Source: Antitrichia curtipendula
Lineage: Eukaryota; Streptophyta; Bryopsida; Hypnales; Leucodontaceae
Direction: 5' to 3'
Assembly (NCBI GenBank): GCA_951230915.1
Contig: OX579635.1
Coordinates: 18,104,001 to 18,168,000, forward strand
DNA length: 64,000 nt
Shown here: piece by piece, positions 1 to 12,184 of the stretch
Layout: each line of letters begins with the position of its first letter
Position numbering within the stretch: the first letter of the stretch is position 1
Made by a program: the position numbers and the translations under genes
Notes under the pieces: model-generated
Database searches by the model: none
Seen by the model: only the letters and a program-made list of their open reading frames with translations
Told to the model about the DNA's origin: nothing

Positions 1-616
1 AAGCTATGAGGAATTTTAGTTGTGGGTAGTTTGTGGGTAGTTATGGAATCTCTACTCTAAAATAAACTTTGAAGTCCTTTATTTAACTCAATTTTCAATA
101 TTTTTGGAAAAAAATATAAACACAAGGTGTAGATTGTTTATTACAACATTACAATCGTTTGGATTGGCATTTTTCAATTCCATAATTAAATCCTTAACAA
201 TTTAGTGTTTTGAATCATTTTCTACTTCTTTCTACTTACTATTTTTTTCCAATATGTTGTACAATTCCAAATGATCTGAAAATTTTCAAGCATGTAGCTA
301 ACTTGCTTTGAAGAATGAATCCGAAGAGTTACCACCATTTTGGACATTTTTTCATACAAATGTGACCATGTGAAGTGCAGCTGCCCGGTTTTTCGCAGGT
401 ACAAAAAAAGGGTTTTTGTCACTTCAAATGCTAATATCATGCAATCTACATGGTGGAAATTTCTGAAATTTTTTCCACATCTTCTCAAACTAGTTTACTA
501 CAAGATCCTATGGTTACATGTGTCCAAAATGTTTTTTTTCCAAAATTTGGTACTTGTACTAGAAATGGTAGTTTGGGAGCATTTTTTGTGAAAACATAGT
601 CAAAAACCTTTAGAGG
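1..616. mobile_element. TTAA-flanked short element TT1 (cut by window edge)
   Basis: Right part of a roughly 0.9-kb non-autonomous element. It ends in CCTTTAGAGG followed by TTAA at 617-620; the left end lies outside the window. It is a close copy, in opposite orientation, of the complete element at 50111-51056, including the internal segments around AAGTGCAGCTGCCCGG and CTACAAGATCCTATGG. No transposase is encoded. An 88-codon open frame on the minus strand (222-488) is also present in the 50-kb copy, but it is broken in the other copies and is not treated as a gene. Confidence 0.8.
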
Positions 617-663
617 TTAATGTTTTAAGGTAAAAATTTCCTTGTCCTATAACTTGTGCAATT

Positions 664-1224
664 CTCAGGGAGTTCACTTAGAGTATCCATTAGAAACCAC
701 ATGTGAACAAAACTTTGGACCCCTATATACTTTTTGAATTTTAAATAAAAATAAATTAAAAAAACATGAATAGATTTTTCTACTTTGAAAGTTTATGTTT
801 TGAATTATTGATATTTTATTTGTTAATAATAATTAGTTACAAATTTTTGAAGTAAGAAGATATACTGCAGAACTAAAAAATAACTTTCACATCCCTATAT
901 TGCATAAGAATAAATTGTCTAAAAATGAACAAAAAATTCCTAAAAATAACTTTCTATTGAAATCTCATTTTGAGTTCAATATTGATTCAATGGTCATCTA
1001 AATGTGTTCTCTATAATTATTTGAGTTGAAAAACATGCCATTTTAGTTCATTTTCAACCTCTTCTAGAAATCATTTCATATTTTATTTGAGTTGGAAATT
1101 TTGGCAATAGAAACCTATAGTCATTATTAAACAATGCTCAAAATTTTAGGTTGAAATTATAGTTTATTAGAAACCACTTGTTCGCACGTGGTTTGTTGTA
1201 ATAGAACTAAGTGCACCCCCTAAG
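664..1224. mobile_element. hAT-like short TIR element, uninterrupted copy (Q1)
   Basis: A 561-bp element bounded by an imperfect 18-bp terminal inverted repeat (left CTCAGGGAGTTCACTTAG; right end, reverse-complemented, CTTAGGGGGTGCACTTAG). It is flanked by an exact 8-bp direct repeat GTGCAATT at 656-663 and 1225-1232. An 8-bp duplication with (C/T)AGGG-like ends fits the hAT superfamily. A second copy in opposite orientation is at 49958-51521. At 1075-1078 this copy carries TTCA where the other copy has a TTAA element inserted, so it preserves a near-empty site. No coding capacity. Confidence 0.8.
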
Positions 1225-1829
1225 GTGCAATTTAGCTTATGAGTTTCAAAATGGATTGAGAATACATTAAAAAAATTGAATAAAAAAAACTTTTATATTC
1301 ATCTTTGAAAAAATCATAAAATAGAAGGTAGTACTTGATGAAAGTAAAAACTAAATTGCTAATAACTTTGAGAAGAATATAAGAATTGTCAATCCCAATG
1401 GTGAGAATGTTCTAGTAAGTAATATGTATCCAATGTTGTTTTTTATTTTTTTTAAAGCTTGAAATTGTATACAATAAAACCTTCATTATCCACAAAATAA
1501 AACTCATAACTTTCATATCACAAGTCAAAATTGAGTGGCTCAAAATTTGGTATGTAGGTATCAATCCATCCAACCACATAAAATTAGTTGATCTATTTTT
1601 AAAACATATGTTTAGCTACCCATTTTCACACTAAAACAAAACAAAACTTATAACTTTTGCAATACTTATTTGAATGATGTACAATCAAGTTTTATGCATA
1701 GAGTACATAGAGTACGATGAGTAGAAGCTACTCCTAAAAAATTCATGCAAAAATCCAAAACATGAACTCAATTTAACCTCCTTGAGTTTTCGAAAAGCCA
1801 AAGTGTCTCTGTAAGGTTTAGGAGTTTAA

Positions 1830-2751
1830 CCCCTAAAATTCCATTATCGCTTGAAGAACAAAATGGATTTTGGGCAAGCTCCTTCAACCTCAATATTTAT
1901 TATGATTTTTTGAATTTTTTTGTGAAGATAGAAAAACACATTAGCTTTTTGACAATATAATTTTTATTTCAATTAGTGCCCAGGAGTAAAAGTTATAGTT
2001 CTTCTCTGGGGTTTAAAGTGGGCAGAACCTCTCCCCATAAATTTTCTTCTTAAAAAACTTGAAAAATTATTTCTCATAGATTGTGGTTTTATCTATATGT
2101 GAAGTTTTGACTTATTCCATTTGAATTTGTTATGTGAAAGTTATTGACAATCTCAATTTTTGGGCAATTAGAGCATCTTCTTGAAAAAATAAGGCATAGG
2201 ATTCATTTTTTAATGCAATTTTCACAATTAAAAAAAAAATTGTTTGACAAGGTTAAATTTTAATGCTAAAACAATCTCACAATTGGGATTATAGTATTTC
2301 AATTCCATCTTAGAGCTACTAATGATTTAGTTTTTCTTTTGATCTTGGACCTATTTCTACTTAACAATTTTTTAAAGAATGAAAAGCAAGAGTTTTAAAA
2401 AAAAAATTATTTCCTAGACTTTCAACTCAATTCTTCAATAGCGTTTTTTTTAGTTCAAAGTCCATAGTGCAATAAATTTCCTCATATGGTGGTCAAAGTC
2501 ATCTGAAATTGCTGAAATTGCAGGCCAATGTTCACAAAAATAAATATTCCCAACTTTGTATGCTAATATCTTCTAATCCATATAATTAGACTTTATAAAG
2601 ATTTTATTACATGATCTGAGACAAGTGAAGTACAAGATCCTATGGTTATATTCTTATTTTATTTTATTTATTCTTATTTTTAGATGAACGCAATATAACT
2701 AGAAGTTTTCAGTTGTTTTCGTCCCAAAAAATGGCCATGGGACTTTAGGAG
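1830..2751. mobile_element. TTAA-flanked short element TT2
   Basis: Begins CCCCTAAAATTCC after TTAA (1826-1829) and ends GGACTTTAGGAG before TTAA (2752-2755). The interior resembles the elements at 23383-24273 and 34246-34825 (shared segments around ACAAGATCCTA and GCTAATATCTTC). This is a second sequence subfamily using the same ends. Non-coding. The flanks share GCCAAAGTGTCTC on both sides (about 1799 and 2756), so it may have inserted into an already repeated sequence. Confidence 0.75.
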
Positions 2752-2755
2752 TTAA

Positions 2756-3985
2756 GCCAAAGTGTCTCCTTAAGAAGGTTGAGGGATTAATACTTTACAT
2801 CTTAGAGGAGCCTAGAGTAGTCATTCCAAGCATGTACTTTTGAATAACATAAAACCCATCAAGATCTAAAACTTTTGTGCAAATAAGAAGGATGTTAGAA
2901 ATCTTACATTGCATCAAATGTTACAAAAATCAAAGCATTTCAAGGTATGAAATTTCTCCAAATGCAACAATATATACTACTAATGTTGACTTAGTTTACA
3001 TGAATATGCCACAGTGTATGTTGATATTTGATAATATACTATTGCGTATTGTATGGTGAATGCAAATGCAATTTGCATGGGTTTTGTTTTTTTAAATCAT
3101 AGAATTGGTATTTAGATATTTGAATTGATCTTTTGACCATTGTAATAAATGCATGAACTAGTGCTATAAGCCTTCACCCGTATATGTATTGTGTTTCATA
3201 CATTGAAATCCGCAAAGAAATTTAGCAAAAATTGTATTATTATCAAGATTTGAACGTCTAATTTTACAAAGATACCACCAAATAGACTTCTATTTTCTAT
3301 GGCTAAAGATTATGCCGTATATTAGGCACAATTATGTTCTACAGATAGTAATGTTGTATTAATAGGTATTCAAAAGCGTGTTTTAAGAAATAAAACGTAT
3401 GGGATCTAAAGGTTAAATAAAATTTAGAATTACAAAGTATAGCAAAAAAGTGCTATTAATGACTCACTTTTTGTATTTTTTTATATAATATAAGTTTCCA
3501 TATATTAAAATTTTGAAGTCCACTACAATTTTTTTTAAAGTTAATGTTTAAAAATTTCCAACACACTCTAAATTTATATCCAAAAGCTTATTAAGTCTAT
3601 TTTCTACTCTAAATTGAAATTTCTAAAAAATTCTAAAATTGAATATTTTATTGCAATTTGAACTTTGGACCTATTACCATAGAGTGTTAGTTTTCTAATT
3701 TTAGATTGACACAATGAATCCTCTTGCACTACAAAGTTCTACACAATAATACGCACATATAGAGATATATGTTTCAAGTTCTTAAAACATATTTTAAATT
3801 TGATATGATTTTTTTTCACTTTCCATCAAAAATTCATGGAAATTTCTAATTTGTCCAAAAGAAATCTAATTTTTTTTAAATGGAAAGAAAATTCATTGCA
3901 AATAAAAATAGAAAGCTGACCTCAACAGTTTGGCATTGCGTGTCCTGGAATGCAGCCATACAAGAGACAAAACCACAAAAAAGCT
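2756..3985. other. AT-rich intergenic stretch, no gene seen
   Basis: Long A/T runs and short random open frames only. No splice-consistent coding exon and no clear inverted repeat was seen. It is probably decayed repeat sequence. Confidence 0.6.
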
Positions 3986-3989
3986 CTAA

Positions 3990-4611
3990 CCCCCAAATGC
4001 CCGAGGCACCATACTTTGAAGCTAAATAAAAACTAACTAAGTTTCTAATTTTAGTACTTTCTATTTTTGAAGTTTACTTTTAGCATCAAAAATTCAATTT
4101 TAAAAATGATTGATTATGATTTTCCTATTCAAGTTTTTGTGCAAGGGTGACCATTGCAATCTTGACTTTCCGCAGTGTTGAAGGCTCTTGGAAATAAGCC
4201 TCAAATACATTAGATCTTGGAAAATAAGCCTCAAAAAATCACATTGCAAATTCATTTAAAAAAATTGTAGAGTAGATTTTAAGAAGCCATAATTTGATTG
4301 GGGCTATGTATATTAGACCCTTTATCCTCAGTTTTTTTGATGACCAAATTTTTAGGTTTTATATGTGTAAAGAGGATTGAAAAAATTCAAATCATTTTTG
4401 TAGTTTTAACACCCTCATGATCAAACATTATAATCTTTCAATCCATAAGTGATTGTTGTGTTTTCTTTTCCTATGTGATTTCTAATGTGTCTAGTTTGAT
4501 TTTGTATGGTTATAATTAAAAAATAATTGATACAACTTATCAAAATGTTGGCTTTTGTACAATTTAGAGCAAATTTCTAGAAACTCAAAAAAGGCCTTGG
4601 GCATTTAGGAG
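3990..4611. mobile_element. TTAA-type short element TT3 (622 bp)
   Basis: Left end CCCCCAAATGCCCGAGGC and right end, reverse-complemented, CTCCTAAATGCCCAAGGC form an 18-bp inverted repeat with three mismatches. The right flank is TTAA (4612-4615); the left flank is CTAA, a one-base decay. A related copy in reverse orientation occupies 8283-8876, and a fragment of its right half lies at about 52919-53113. Non-coding. Confidence 0.7.
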
Positions 4612-4689
4612 TTAAGGTGTGCACCTCCAAATGTGCCATTGATCATAAATTGTCATGTTCACTTTGTGTACAGTTAGGTCTAGCTCATT

Positions 4690-5520
4690 TACAAATTTCC
4701 ATTTTGAGGCCTTCAACTTTTTTTGTACAATATATAGTATAATTGTTTTTATTTTGGTAACCATAATTATCATTGTATCCTTACACAATCCCTATCAAGC
4801 ATACCAAATTTCAGTTTTAAAAAAGCAAAATTTCATTATTGGTGAATTTTGAAAGGTCAATTTTCATGGTTTCGCATACATTTTTATTGAAAACAATTGG
4901 TGAGAATTTTCTTTTAATTCAATTACATAGACATGTAGAAAACATCCATATGCACATCTTTCATATTAAAAAACACCCCATTAAGTAACAAAATTATAAG
5001 CTAGGAGGAATTCAATGTGAAGCATTGTTTGACCAAACTTTGTAAAATAGACATCTTTATATTTTAACTAAATTTTGCTATTTGATCTTCACATTGTGAC
5101 TAATATTGTACATTTAAACACGATGATACAACTGCTTTGCCAAAATTTAGTTAAAATATAAAGATATCTATTTCACAAAGTTCAGTCAATGGATGCTTCA
5201 CACTAAATTATTCCTAGCTTATAATTTTGTTACTTAATGGGTGTTTTTAATATAAAAGACGTGCATATGGATGTTCCCTACATATCTATACAATTGAATT
5301 ATTTTTTTTTATCATCAAATGTTATCAATAAAATATTATGTGAAACCATCAAAATTGACTTCAAAAAATTCACCAAAATTAGTATTTTTCTTTTTGGAAG
5401 TTGAAATTTGATATGCTTGATTGGGATTGCTTAAGAATTGGGTGTTACTTATGCAAGACAAAAAAAATATAGTATTCTATACTATGCAATAAAAATTGGA
5501 ATGACTCAAATTGTTTGTTT
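4690..5520. repeat. long foldback inverted repeat FB1
   Basis: The two halves are reverse complements with a centre near 5110. For example, CATTAAGTAACAAAATTATA near 4978 is mirrored near 5215-5240, and TCAAGCATACCAAATTTCAG near 4795 is mirrored near 5400-5425. The arms are about 350-400 bp with moderate divergence. A related foldback follows immediately at 5547-6399. Transcription across it would give a long hairpin RNA. No open frame of note. Confidence 0.7.
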
Positions 5521-5546
5521 GTAAATAAACGAAACCTGACTACATA

Positions 5547-6399
5547 GTACCAGGCAACTTTCAATTGTCCCACCTATTTTGCCATTCAAATTTTTTTTGC
5601 AAAATGTATCATATGATTGACATTTTGTCTTGCATAATTAACATTCAATTCTTACTCAATTTTGATCAAGCATACCAAATTTGGGTTTAAGAACACCCAA
5701 GCTCCATTTTGGATGAATTGTTCAATTAAATTTTAATGATTTTACACAATAATTCATTGAAAAACATTGACGATGAACTTTTTTAAATTCAATTGCAGAA
5801 ATATGTAGGAACCATCCATATGCACATCTTTCTTTTGATAAGCATCTCTAAAAGTTTTAGAATTTCCTTAGAAAGGTTTCAAAAGTTGGGGTAATAATGT
5901 CCAAATTTTAAAAAATAGGTATTTCTTCATTGTAACTAGATTTTAGCAAAACAACTATACCCTCAAAGGTCAAATGTACAAAATTAGCAACAATGTGAAG
6001 GTCAAATAGCAAAATCTAATTACAATAAATAAATATCTATTTTTAAAAATTTAGACATTGTCACTCCAACTTTTAAAACCTTTGTGAAGAAATTCTAAAA
6101 CTTTTTAGAGATGCTTATTGAAGGAAAGATGTACGTATAGATGTTTCCTACATCTTGATGCAATCAATTCAAACAATGATTTTCAATCAATTATTCATTG
6201 TAAAAAATCATTACAATTTAATGAATAAATTCAACAAAAATGGAGGTTTACTTTTTTAAAACATAAATTTGGTATGCTTGATTGGAATTGTGTAAGAATT
6301 GGCTGATTATTATTCAAGACAAAAAATTTCAATCATATTATATATTAAGCAAAATTCTTTAAATGGTAGAATAGGGTGGACAATTGAGTTTCCAGGTAC
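5547..6399. repeat. long foldback inverted repeat FB2
   Basis: An 853-bp inverted repeat with ends GTACCAGGCAACTTTCAATT and, reverse-complemented, GGTACCTGGAAACTCAATTG. The arms are roughly 400 bp around a centre near 5960. Internal mirrored blocks include AAAGTTTTAGAATTTC (near 5850) with its complement near 6095. It belongs to the same family as the adjacent foldback at 4690-5520. This layout is typical of foldback-type short elements. Confidence 0.72.
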
Positions 6400-6404
6400 C
6401 ATAC

Positions 6405-6625
6405 ATCTCCAAAGTCAATTATGTACCTATGTGGAAGAAACTATTTTAGAACCAAACTTTATTCCTTCATAACTTTTGCATACAAATCCAAATGTCGCAT
6501 TATTAGGTGTGTTGGAACCTTTGCTTTTAAGTGCCAACAAGAAAACATGAAAATTTGACCACTCTAAAAATAGACACTAGGCACATAAGCAAAAAGTGGC
6601 AGTTTACAGGTTACCCATCATACAG
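6405..6625. repeat. dispersed repeat, copy 1 of 2
   Basis: Shares an approximately 220-bp block with 9795-10025 in the same orientation, including TTATGTACCTAT, GGTGTGTTGGAACCT, GCCAACAAGAA and AGCAAAAAGTGGC. No terminal repeats are recognised. The following 6626-7600 is AT-rich with no gene seen. Confidence 0.6.
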
Positions 6626-7599
6626 TAAGGCAACAGGTCTAGAAATCGTCCACCTAAGAGCTGAAACTGAATTTTGGGAAGGCAAAACTTCTTGAAATTT
6701 TTTTCAGTAAATTTTCATTGAAAGAGAAGTGGATTTGGTATCTAACCTAAGTGGTTTCATATTTTTTGGAGCTTTTTGAAATTAGTTGTGAAATTTTGAA
6801 GTTGAATTGGCATAGGGCTCCAAAATCGTCCACCCCTGAAATGTACACTGTTTGTACATCAGTGAAGGCTACAAAAAAACAGCATGTACAAATCACGTAC
6901 ATTTTACAGGTGGGCGGTTCTTAATGCCCGAACTATTCTCGAGCCTTTTACCTTACCATCTGATAAGCAATGCAATTTTTTTCATTTCAAGGAAAACAAG
7001 GAGAAAAAGAGAAACTGAAAATATATATTTTTTTAAATTTATGCAATCTGCAGGTACATGAAGAGGTAGTACAGTGCTGTGGTAAATGCTGCATTTCTGA
7101 CATGAAATGCATTGATTTGATTTTGCAATCCCATTGACACATGGGTGAATTTTCAGAGAAGTGACCCAGATATCTCCTTAAGTGGGTTAAATTGGTTTTG
7201 ATATCATCAAATCTGAATAGTCATCATTTGATTAGAAAAAGAAAAAAACATTTTTGATAAAGTACTGCATATAATATTGAGGAAGAAAAACAAACAAATC
7301 ATACTATTAATGTACATTTTCACATGCTCTGCCCTGAAGATTCAAAATCTAAATATTGAAAAGATTGAATGTTTGCAACATTCTAATATAGTGTATTTCA
7401 CTTTGTTTGGCTTGTGCAGCTTCTTAAAGTTGGATGAACTCATCATCCAATTTTTATCTCTGGATTTCTTATTCAGTACTTTTAAAAAAAAAAAATTGAG
7501 TCATTATAGGTACATGCTGTTTTTTTGCATATTCAACTAATGAATCTTGCACTAAACTAGCATGAAATGTTTGGAAGAAATTTCAAAAACTCAAACCAT

Positions 7600-8282
7600 A
7601 TTGATCATAGCATATAAGTGTTTAAAGTGAAGAAAATGAGTTTTTATGTTCCTAGCCATGCCTCGAAGGCTTTGAATCCTCTGAACTTTTAATATTTTTT
7701 ACTAAATTTTTTGAAGAATTGAATTGAATGTTAGGAAAAATAATTCAAAAAAATACTGTGTAATTTTCATTCTTTAAGAAATTGTTAAGTTGAAGTAGAT
7801 ACTAGATAAAAAAAACTAAAACTAAATTGTTGATAGCTCAAAGATGAAATTGAAATACACTAATACCAAAGGTGAGGTTGTTCTAAAAAGAAAACTAAAC
7901 CATGTGCAATTTTTTTTTAATTGTTAAATCCAATTAAAAAAAAAATCCAATATATATTTTTTCCAAAAATTTGTTAAGATTGTGTGTAAAACAAGAGACT
8001 TCATAACTTTCACAATAATTACGCAAATGGAATTAATCAAATACTTCCACACAAATAAAAACAAATATGTGAAATAAATTAAGAAATAATAATACTAATT
8101 TATTTGTTGCCTTTTCTCAGATGTTTTCGATTTATTTTGGTATAATTTTTTCTCCTAAGGACTAATTGAAATAAAATTATATTCCTCTAAAGCTAATCAA
8201 TTTTCTTTCTTGAAAAAAAGTTTCAAGAAATCTTCGTCAAAATTGAGATCATTAGTATTTGCCTTGGCTACCCAAACCTTAA
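7600..8282. repeat. relic of the 23383-24273-type TTAA element
   Basis: Degenerate similarity to the element at 23383-24273 in the same orientation (for example TTCATTCTTTAAGAAATTGT, then GGTGAGGTTGTTCTA, then an ATTGAAATAAAATTATAT block). The ends are not preserved. The element at 8283-8876 begins where this relic stops. Confidence 0.55.
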
Positions 8283-8876
8283 ATCCTTGAATGCCCAAGG
8301 TTTTTTTTGAGCTTCTTAAAATTCGCTTTAAATTGAACAAAAAGTTAGCATTTTGACAAGTTTTATCAAAAAAATTGAATTGTAATTGTACAAATTCCAA
8401 CTAGACATGTTAGAGATCACATAGAGAAAGAAAACACAACAATATTGCTTATAGGTTGAAAGACTATAATATTTGATCATGAACATGGTAAAACTGTGAA
8501 TGTGATTTGAAGTCTTTTAGTCTTCTTTTCACATGTCAAATCTAAAATTGAGGTCACCAAAAAAATATGAAGTAGAAGGGCATAACATGTATAACTCCAA
8601 TCAATTTATGGCTTCTTAGAATCTTCTCTACAAGGTTTTTATAATGAATTTCTAATGTGATTTTTTCTCCAAGATCTAATGTATTTGAGTGTCATTTCCA
8701 AGAGCCTTCAACCAACTAAAAAATCAAAATTTGCAATGGACACCCTTACACAAAATCTTGAATAGAAAAATTATAAACATTTATTTTCAAAATTAGATTT
8801 TTCATGCCAAAACTAGACTTCAAAAAGAATTCAAAAAATATAAATTATTAAAAATAATAATTCAATAAGGTTTTAT
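8283..8876. mobile_element. TTAA-type short element TT4 (related to TT3)
   Basis: Reverse-orientation relative of the 3990-4611 element. The left end ATCCTTGAATGCCCAAGG follows TTAA at 8279-8282. It shares ATTTGATCATGA, TTGCAATGGACACCCTTACA and other blocks. Its far end meets the TTAA (8877-8880) that starts the next element, so its own right terminus is unclear. Non-coding. Confidence 0.55.
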
Positions 8877-8880
8877 TTAA

Positions 8881-9745
8881 TTCCTAAAGGACGAGCCTTT
8901 AGAATTTTGCAATATATAAATTTTGGACAGATACGTGTGACTGGAGATTTTGATGTTTTGGCCTAAACTTTAATAGAAGGCTAAGACAAGGAATCTCTTT
9001 CATGTGCACTGAAATTCAAGGCATTTTTTTTGTAAATGGGTAGTCCAAGTAGGTTAGAAAAAATCACTTTTTCCAAGGACAAAATTTTTTAATTGATTTT
9101 CTAGATTTATATATACATAGAAAGTTTTGAATCATTCCATTTTCATCAATGAGTCAAAAGTTATGAGAAGTTTTAGTTTGCGGGCAGTTATGGATTCTCT
9201 ACTCTAAAATAAACTTTGAAATCCTTTATTTAACTCAATTTTCAATATTTTGGGAAAAAAATGAAAACATTAGGTGTAGATTCTTTATTACAACTTCACA
9301 ACCATTGAGATTGGCAATTTTCAAGTCCACAACTAAAATCTTATCAATTTTGTATTTTAAATCATTATCTACTTTTTACTACTTACTATTTTTTTCTATA
9401 TGTTGTACAATTCCAAATGATTTGAAATTTTTCAAGCATGTAGTCAAATTGCTTGGAATAATGAATCCAAAGGAGCACCACCATTCTGGACATTTTTTCA
9501 TCCAAATGTGCCTTGTGAAGTGCAGCTGACCAGTTTTTCGAAGAGCCCCCCAAAGGAATTCTACGAATTCAAAAGCTTAGATCTTGCAATCCACGTGGTG
9601 GAAATTTCTGAAATTTTTATCATATATTTTGAAGTCAGCATACTACAATATCCTATAGTCACATGTGTTCAAAACAGTTTTTTTTCAAAAATTTAGTACA
9701 TGTACTAGAAACGGCAGTTTCACATTGTTTTGGCGTGAAAACATA
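8881..9745. mobile_element. TTAA-type short element TT5, right end decayed
   Basis: Starts TTCCTAAAGGACGAGCC after TTAA (8877-8880) and follows the TT1/TT6 sequence in the same orientation as far as the GTGAAAACATA block. The expected CCTTTAGGGG terminus is replaced by unrelated sequence at about 9746, so the copy is truncated or rearranged. Non-coding. Confidence 0.65.
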
Positions 9746-9794
9746 AGGTAGGCACCCCAAAAATGGCACCTGACCTTAAAGTGCCATCTAAGGG

Positions 9795-10025
9795 TTGTGT
9801 ACATTTCCAAAATCAGTTATGTACCTATTTGGATGGAGCGCTTTCAGAAACAAACTCTGACCCTTAAAAACTTTTGCATACAGTATCCAAATGCCACGTT
9901 CTTTGGTGTGTTGGAACCTCCTTTCACTTGCCAACAAGAATATATGAAAATTTGACTTGTCTAATAGTAGTAACTAGGCTCAGTAGCAAAAAGTGGCGGT
10001 TTTGGGTGTACCCACCTTAGTCAAA
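9795..10025. repeat. dispersed repeat, copy 2 of 2
   Basis: Matches 6405-6625 in the same orientation (TGTACCTATTTGGA, CTTTGGTGTGTTGGAACCT, AGCAAAAAGTGGCGG). The following 10026-10447 is AT-rich with no gene seen. Confidence 0.6.
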
Positions 10026-10451
10026 GAACTGAAGGGATTAATTTAAAAGTTTTGTATCCCCCCATGAGACTTTTGGGATTTTAGGTACTAGTAACTAAAA
10101 GATGATTCCAATACACTTCAACATGCATTATTTCAACACCATATGAACAAGTTATATATTTTCAAAATATTATTTGTAGGAATACCAAAAATCAATGCTA
10201 GGTTCTCCTAGTCTCTCATGCTCTAATTGTGTACATCTTGTGTAATCAATATCTAGGTTGTTGTGACACTTTTTGGTCCAAATGTAGGTATGACATTTGG
10301 GGCAATGTTGTGTACAAATTTACAAGTTTATATACTTTAGGAGGTCAAAGGATAAACACAACATAAAAACAAGAGTTGGATTGGAAGGATATAAGGTAGA
10401 AGCACCCATTTAAGTCCATGTACCCATTAATTCATTGTACAATTCTCTTAA

Positions 10452-11374
10452 CTCCTAAAGGACCAGCTTGCATTTTTTAGTAGTATAGAAATTTTGGGCA
10501 AGTACCTATGACTAGAGATTTTTATATTTTTGGATGAAATTTTAACATAAGTTGTGTGCAAAGAATATCTTTCATATGCACTAAATTTCATGACATTTGG
10601 AAATAGGAGTCAAAAGTTATGGCCTAATACATTATTATTTTTTGTAATTGGGCAGTCCAAGAAGATCAGAATAAATCACTTTTTTCAAAAAGAAAAATTT
10701 GAAATTGGTTTCCTAGAATTATATCTACGTGGAAAGCTTTAAATCATTCCATTTTGACCAACGAGTCAAAAGTTATGAGGAGTTTTTGTTTGCACGCAGT
10801 TATAGATTCTCTACTCTAAAATAAACTTTGAAGTCCTTTATCTTACTCGATTTCAATATTTTTTGAAAAAAATAAAATTGGAGGATGTAGATTGTTGATT
10901 ACAACATTACAATCATTGGGATTGGCAATTTTCAATTCCATAACTAAATTCTTAACAATTTTGTATTTTGAATCATTCTCTACTTCTTTTTGCCTACTAA
11001 TTTTTTCCTATATGTTTTACAACTCCAAATGATGTGAAAATTTTCAAGCATGTAGAAAACTTCTCTAGGAAAATGAATCCAAAGAATCAACACCATTTGG
11101 GACATTTTTTCATAGAAAAGTGAGCTTGTGAAGTGCAGCTGCCCAGTTTTTTGCAGGGCCAAAAAAATGATTTTAATGAATTTGAGTGCTTATATCTTGC
11201 AACCCACGCGGTGGAAATTTCTGAAATTTTGACCACACTTTTTAAAGTCAGCATACTACAAGACCCTACAATTACCTGTGTCAAAATTTTTTTTTTTCAA
11301 AAATTTGGTACTTATACTAAAAATGACAGTTCTTGAGCATTTTCGGTAAAAACATAGGCATGGAACTTTAGGGG
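10452..11374. mobile_element. TTAA-flanked short element TT6 (923 bp)
   Basis: Both flanks are TTAA (10448-10451 and 11375-11378). The left end is CTCCTAAAGGACCAGC and the right end, reverse-complemented, is CCCCTAAAGTTCCATGCC. It has the same internal order as TT1, TT5 and TT13 (inverse of TT8 and TT17). Non-coding. A 16-bp perfect inverted repeat, ATAAGGTAGAAGCACC, lies outside it at 10391-10406 and 11686-11701, so it may sit inside another small TIR element. Confidence 0.8.
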
Positions 11375-11959
11375 TTAAAGTGTCCCCCAAAAGTACTTTG
11401 AAATCGTCCATAAGCTTAATTGTGGTTGGTGTAATTGGTGGATGATGTATTTTTCAGATTTCCGTGTCAAAATCAAGGCAACTTTACCAGAGTGTTGTTT
11501 TAGATGCCCTAGGGAGCTATCCTTTGAAAATTCACAGAAAATAGATGCCTTATCCAATTTTATTTTTTATTTTTTAAATTAAAATTCAATATTTTTAATT
11601 TTCAATTGCCAATATTGCAAAAGTATTTTTTTCTTAGCAAAAAGTGCCTTCATCTATACTGAATTGGTTAAATTTATAGGAATTGGTGCTTCTACCTTAT
11701 GCTTGATGGTAGGCATTTTCAAAATTGTCCCCTTTCCAATTTCATCTCATATCTAAACTAGTCTAAGATTTTGGTTTGACATGTATTGAATTTGCATATA
11801 GAGGATGCAATTGGAAATGGACAGTTTTAGATATGTATACCTTATTAGCCCTTAAAGGATGCAACCCCCTATAACCAAGGTAATTACCAAATGCTTAGAT
11901 TAATGAACCAATAGGTGCATTCTTTGTTTCTATAGTGAACAATCAAACCATCCATCAGC

Positions 11960-12180
11960 CCCTTAAAGGATGGACTAGTGACTGTGGAAATCATCCCTTT
12001 GATTTCTGTGTGAATCATTTGCTTAAAAAATTGCAAAAGCAATCATTAGAAGTCAAACTACTATACAAGAACTCCCCTCTTCACAACAAAATTCAAAGAA
12101 TGAATAGTTGCTCTTCTATCCTACTAGAAGGATTCTCTATCATCCATCAGACAAAAAATGTCCTCGCTAGTGTTTAAGGG
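11960..12180. mobile_element. 221-bp TTAA-type short element TT7
   Basis: Left end CCCTTAAAGGATGG; the right end reads, reverse-complemented, CCCTTAAACACTAGCGAGG and is followed by TTAA (12181-12184). The left TTAA has decayed. It is a reverse-orientation relative of the 221-bp element at 47837-48057 (shared segments such as GGATAGAAG, CAACTATTCAT and TTTGACTTC). Non-coding. Confidence 0.7.
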
Positions 12181-12184
12181 TTAA

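Noticed and set aside
222..488. 88-codon minus-strand open frame inside TT1, also open in the copy at 50241-50507
   Set aside because: The two copies are nearly identical in DNA, so a shared frame is expected by descent. In other copies (9.3, 11.0, 19.1 and 25.0 kb) the frame is truncated or shifted, and no motif is present.
4690..6399. CRISPR-like or satellite array
   Set aside because: The repeats are inverted, not direct with regular spacers, and the surrounding genes are eukaryotic.
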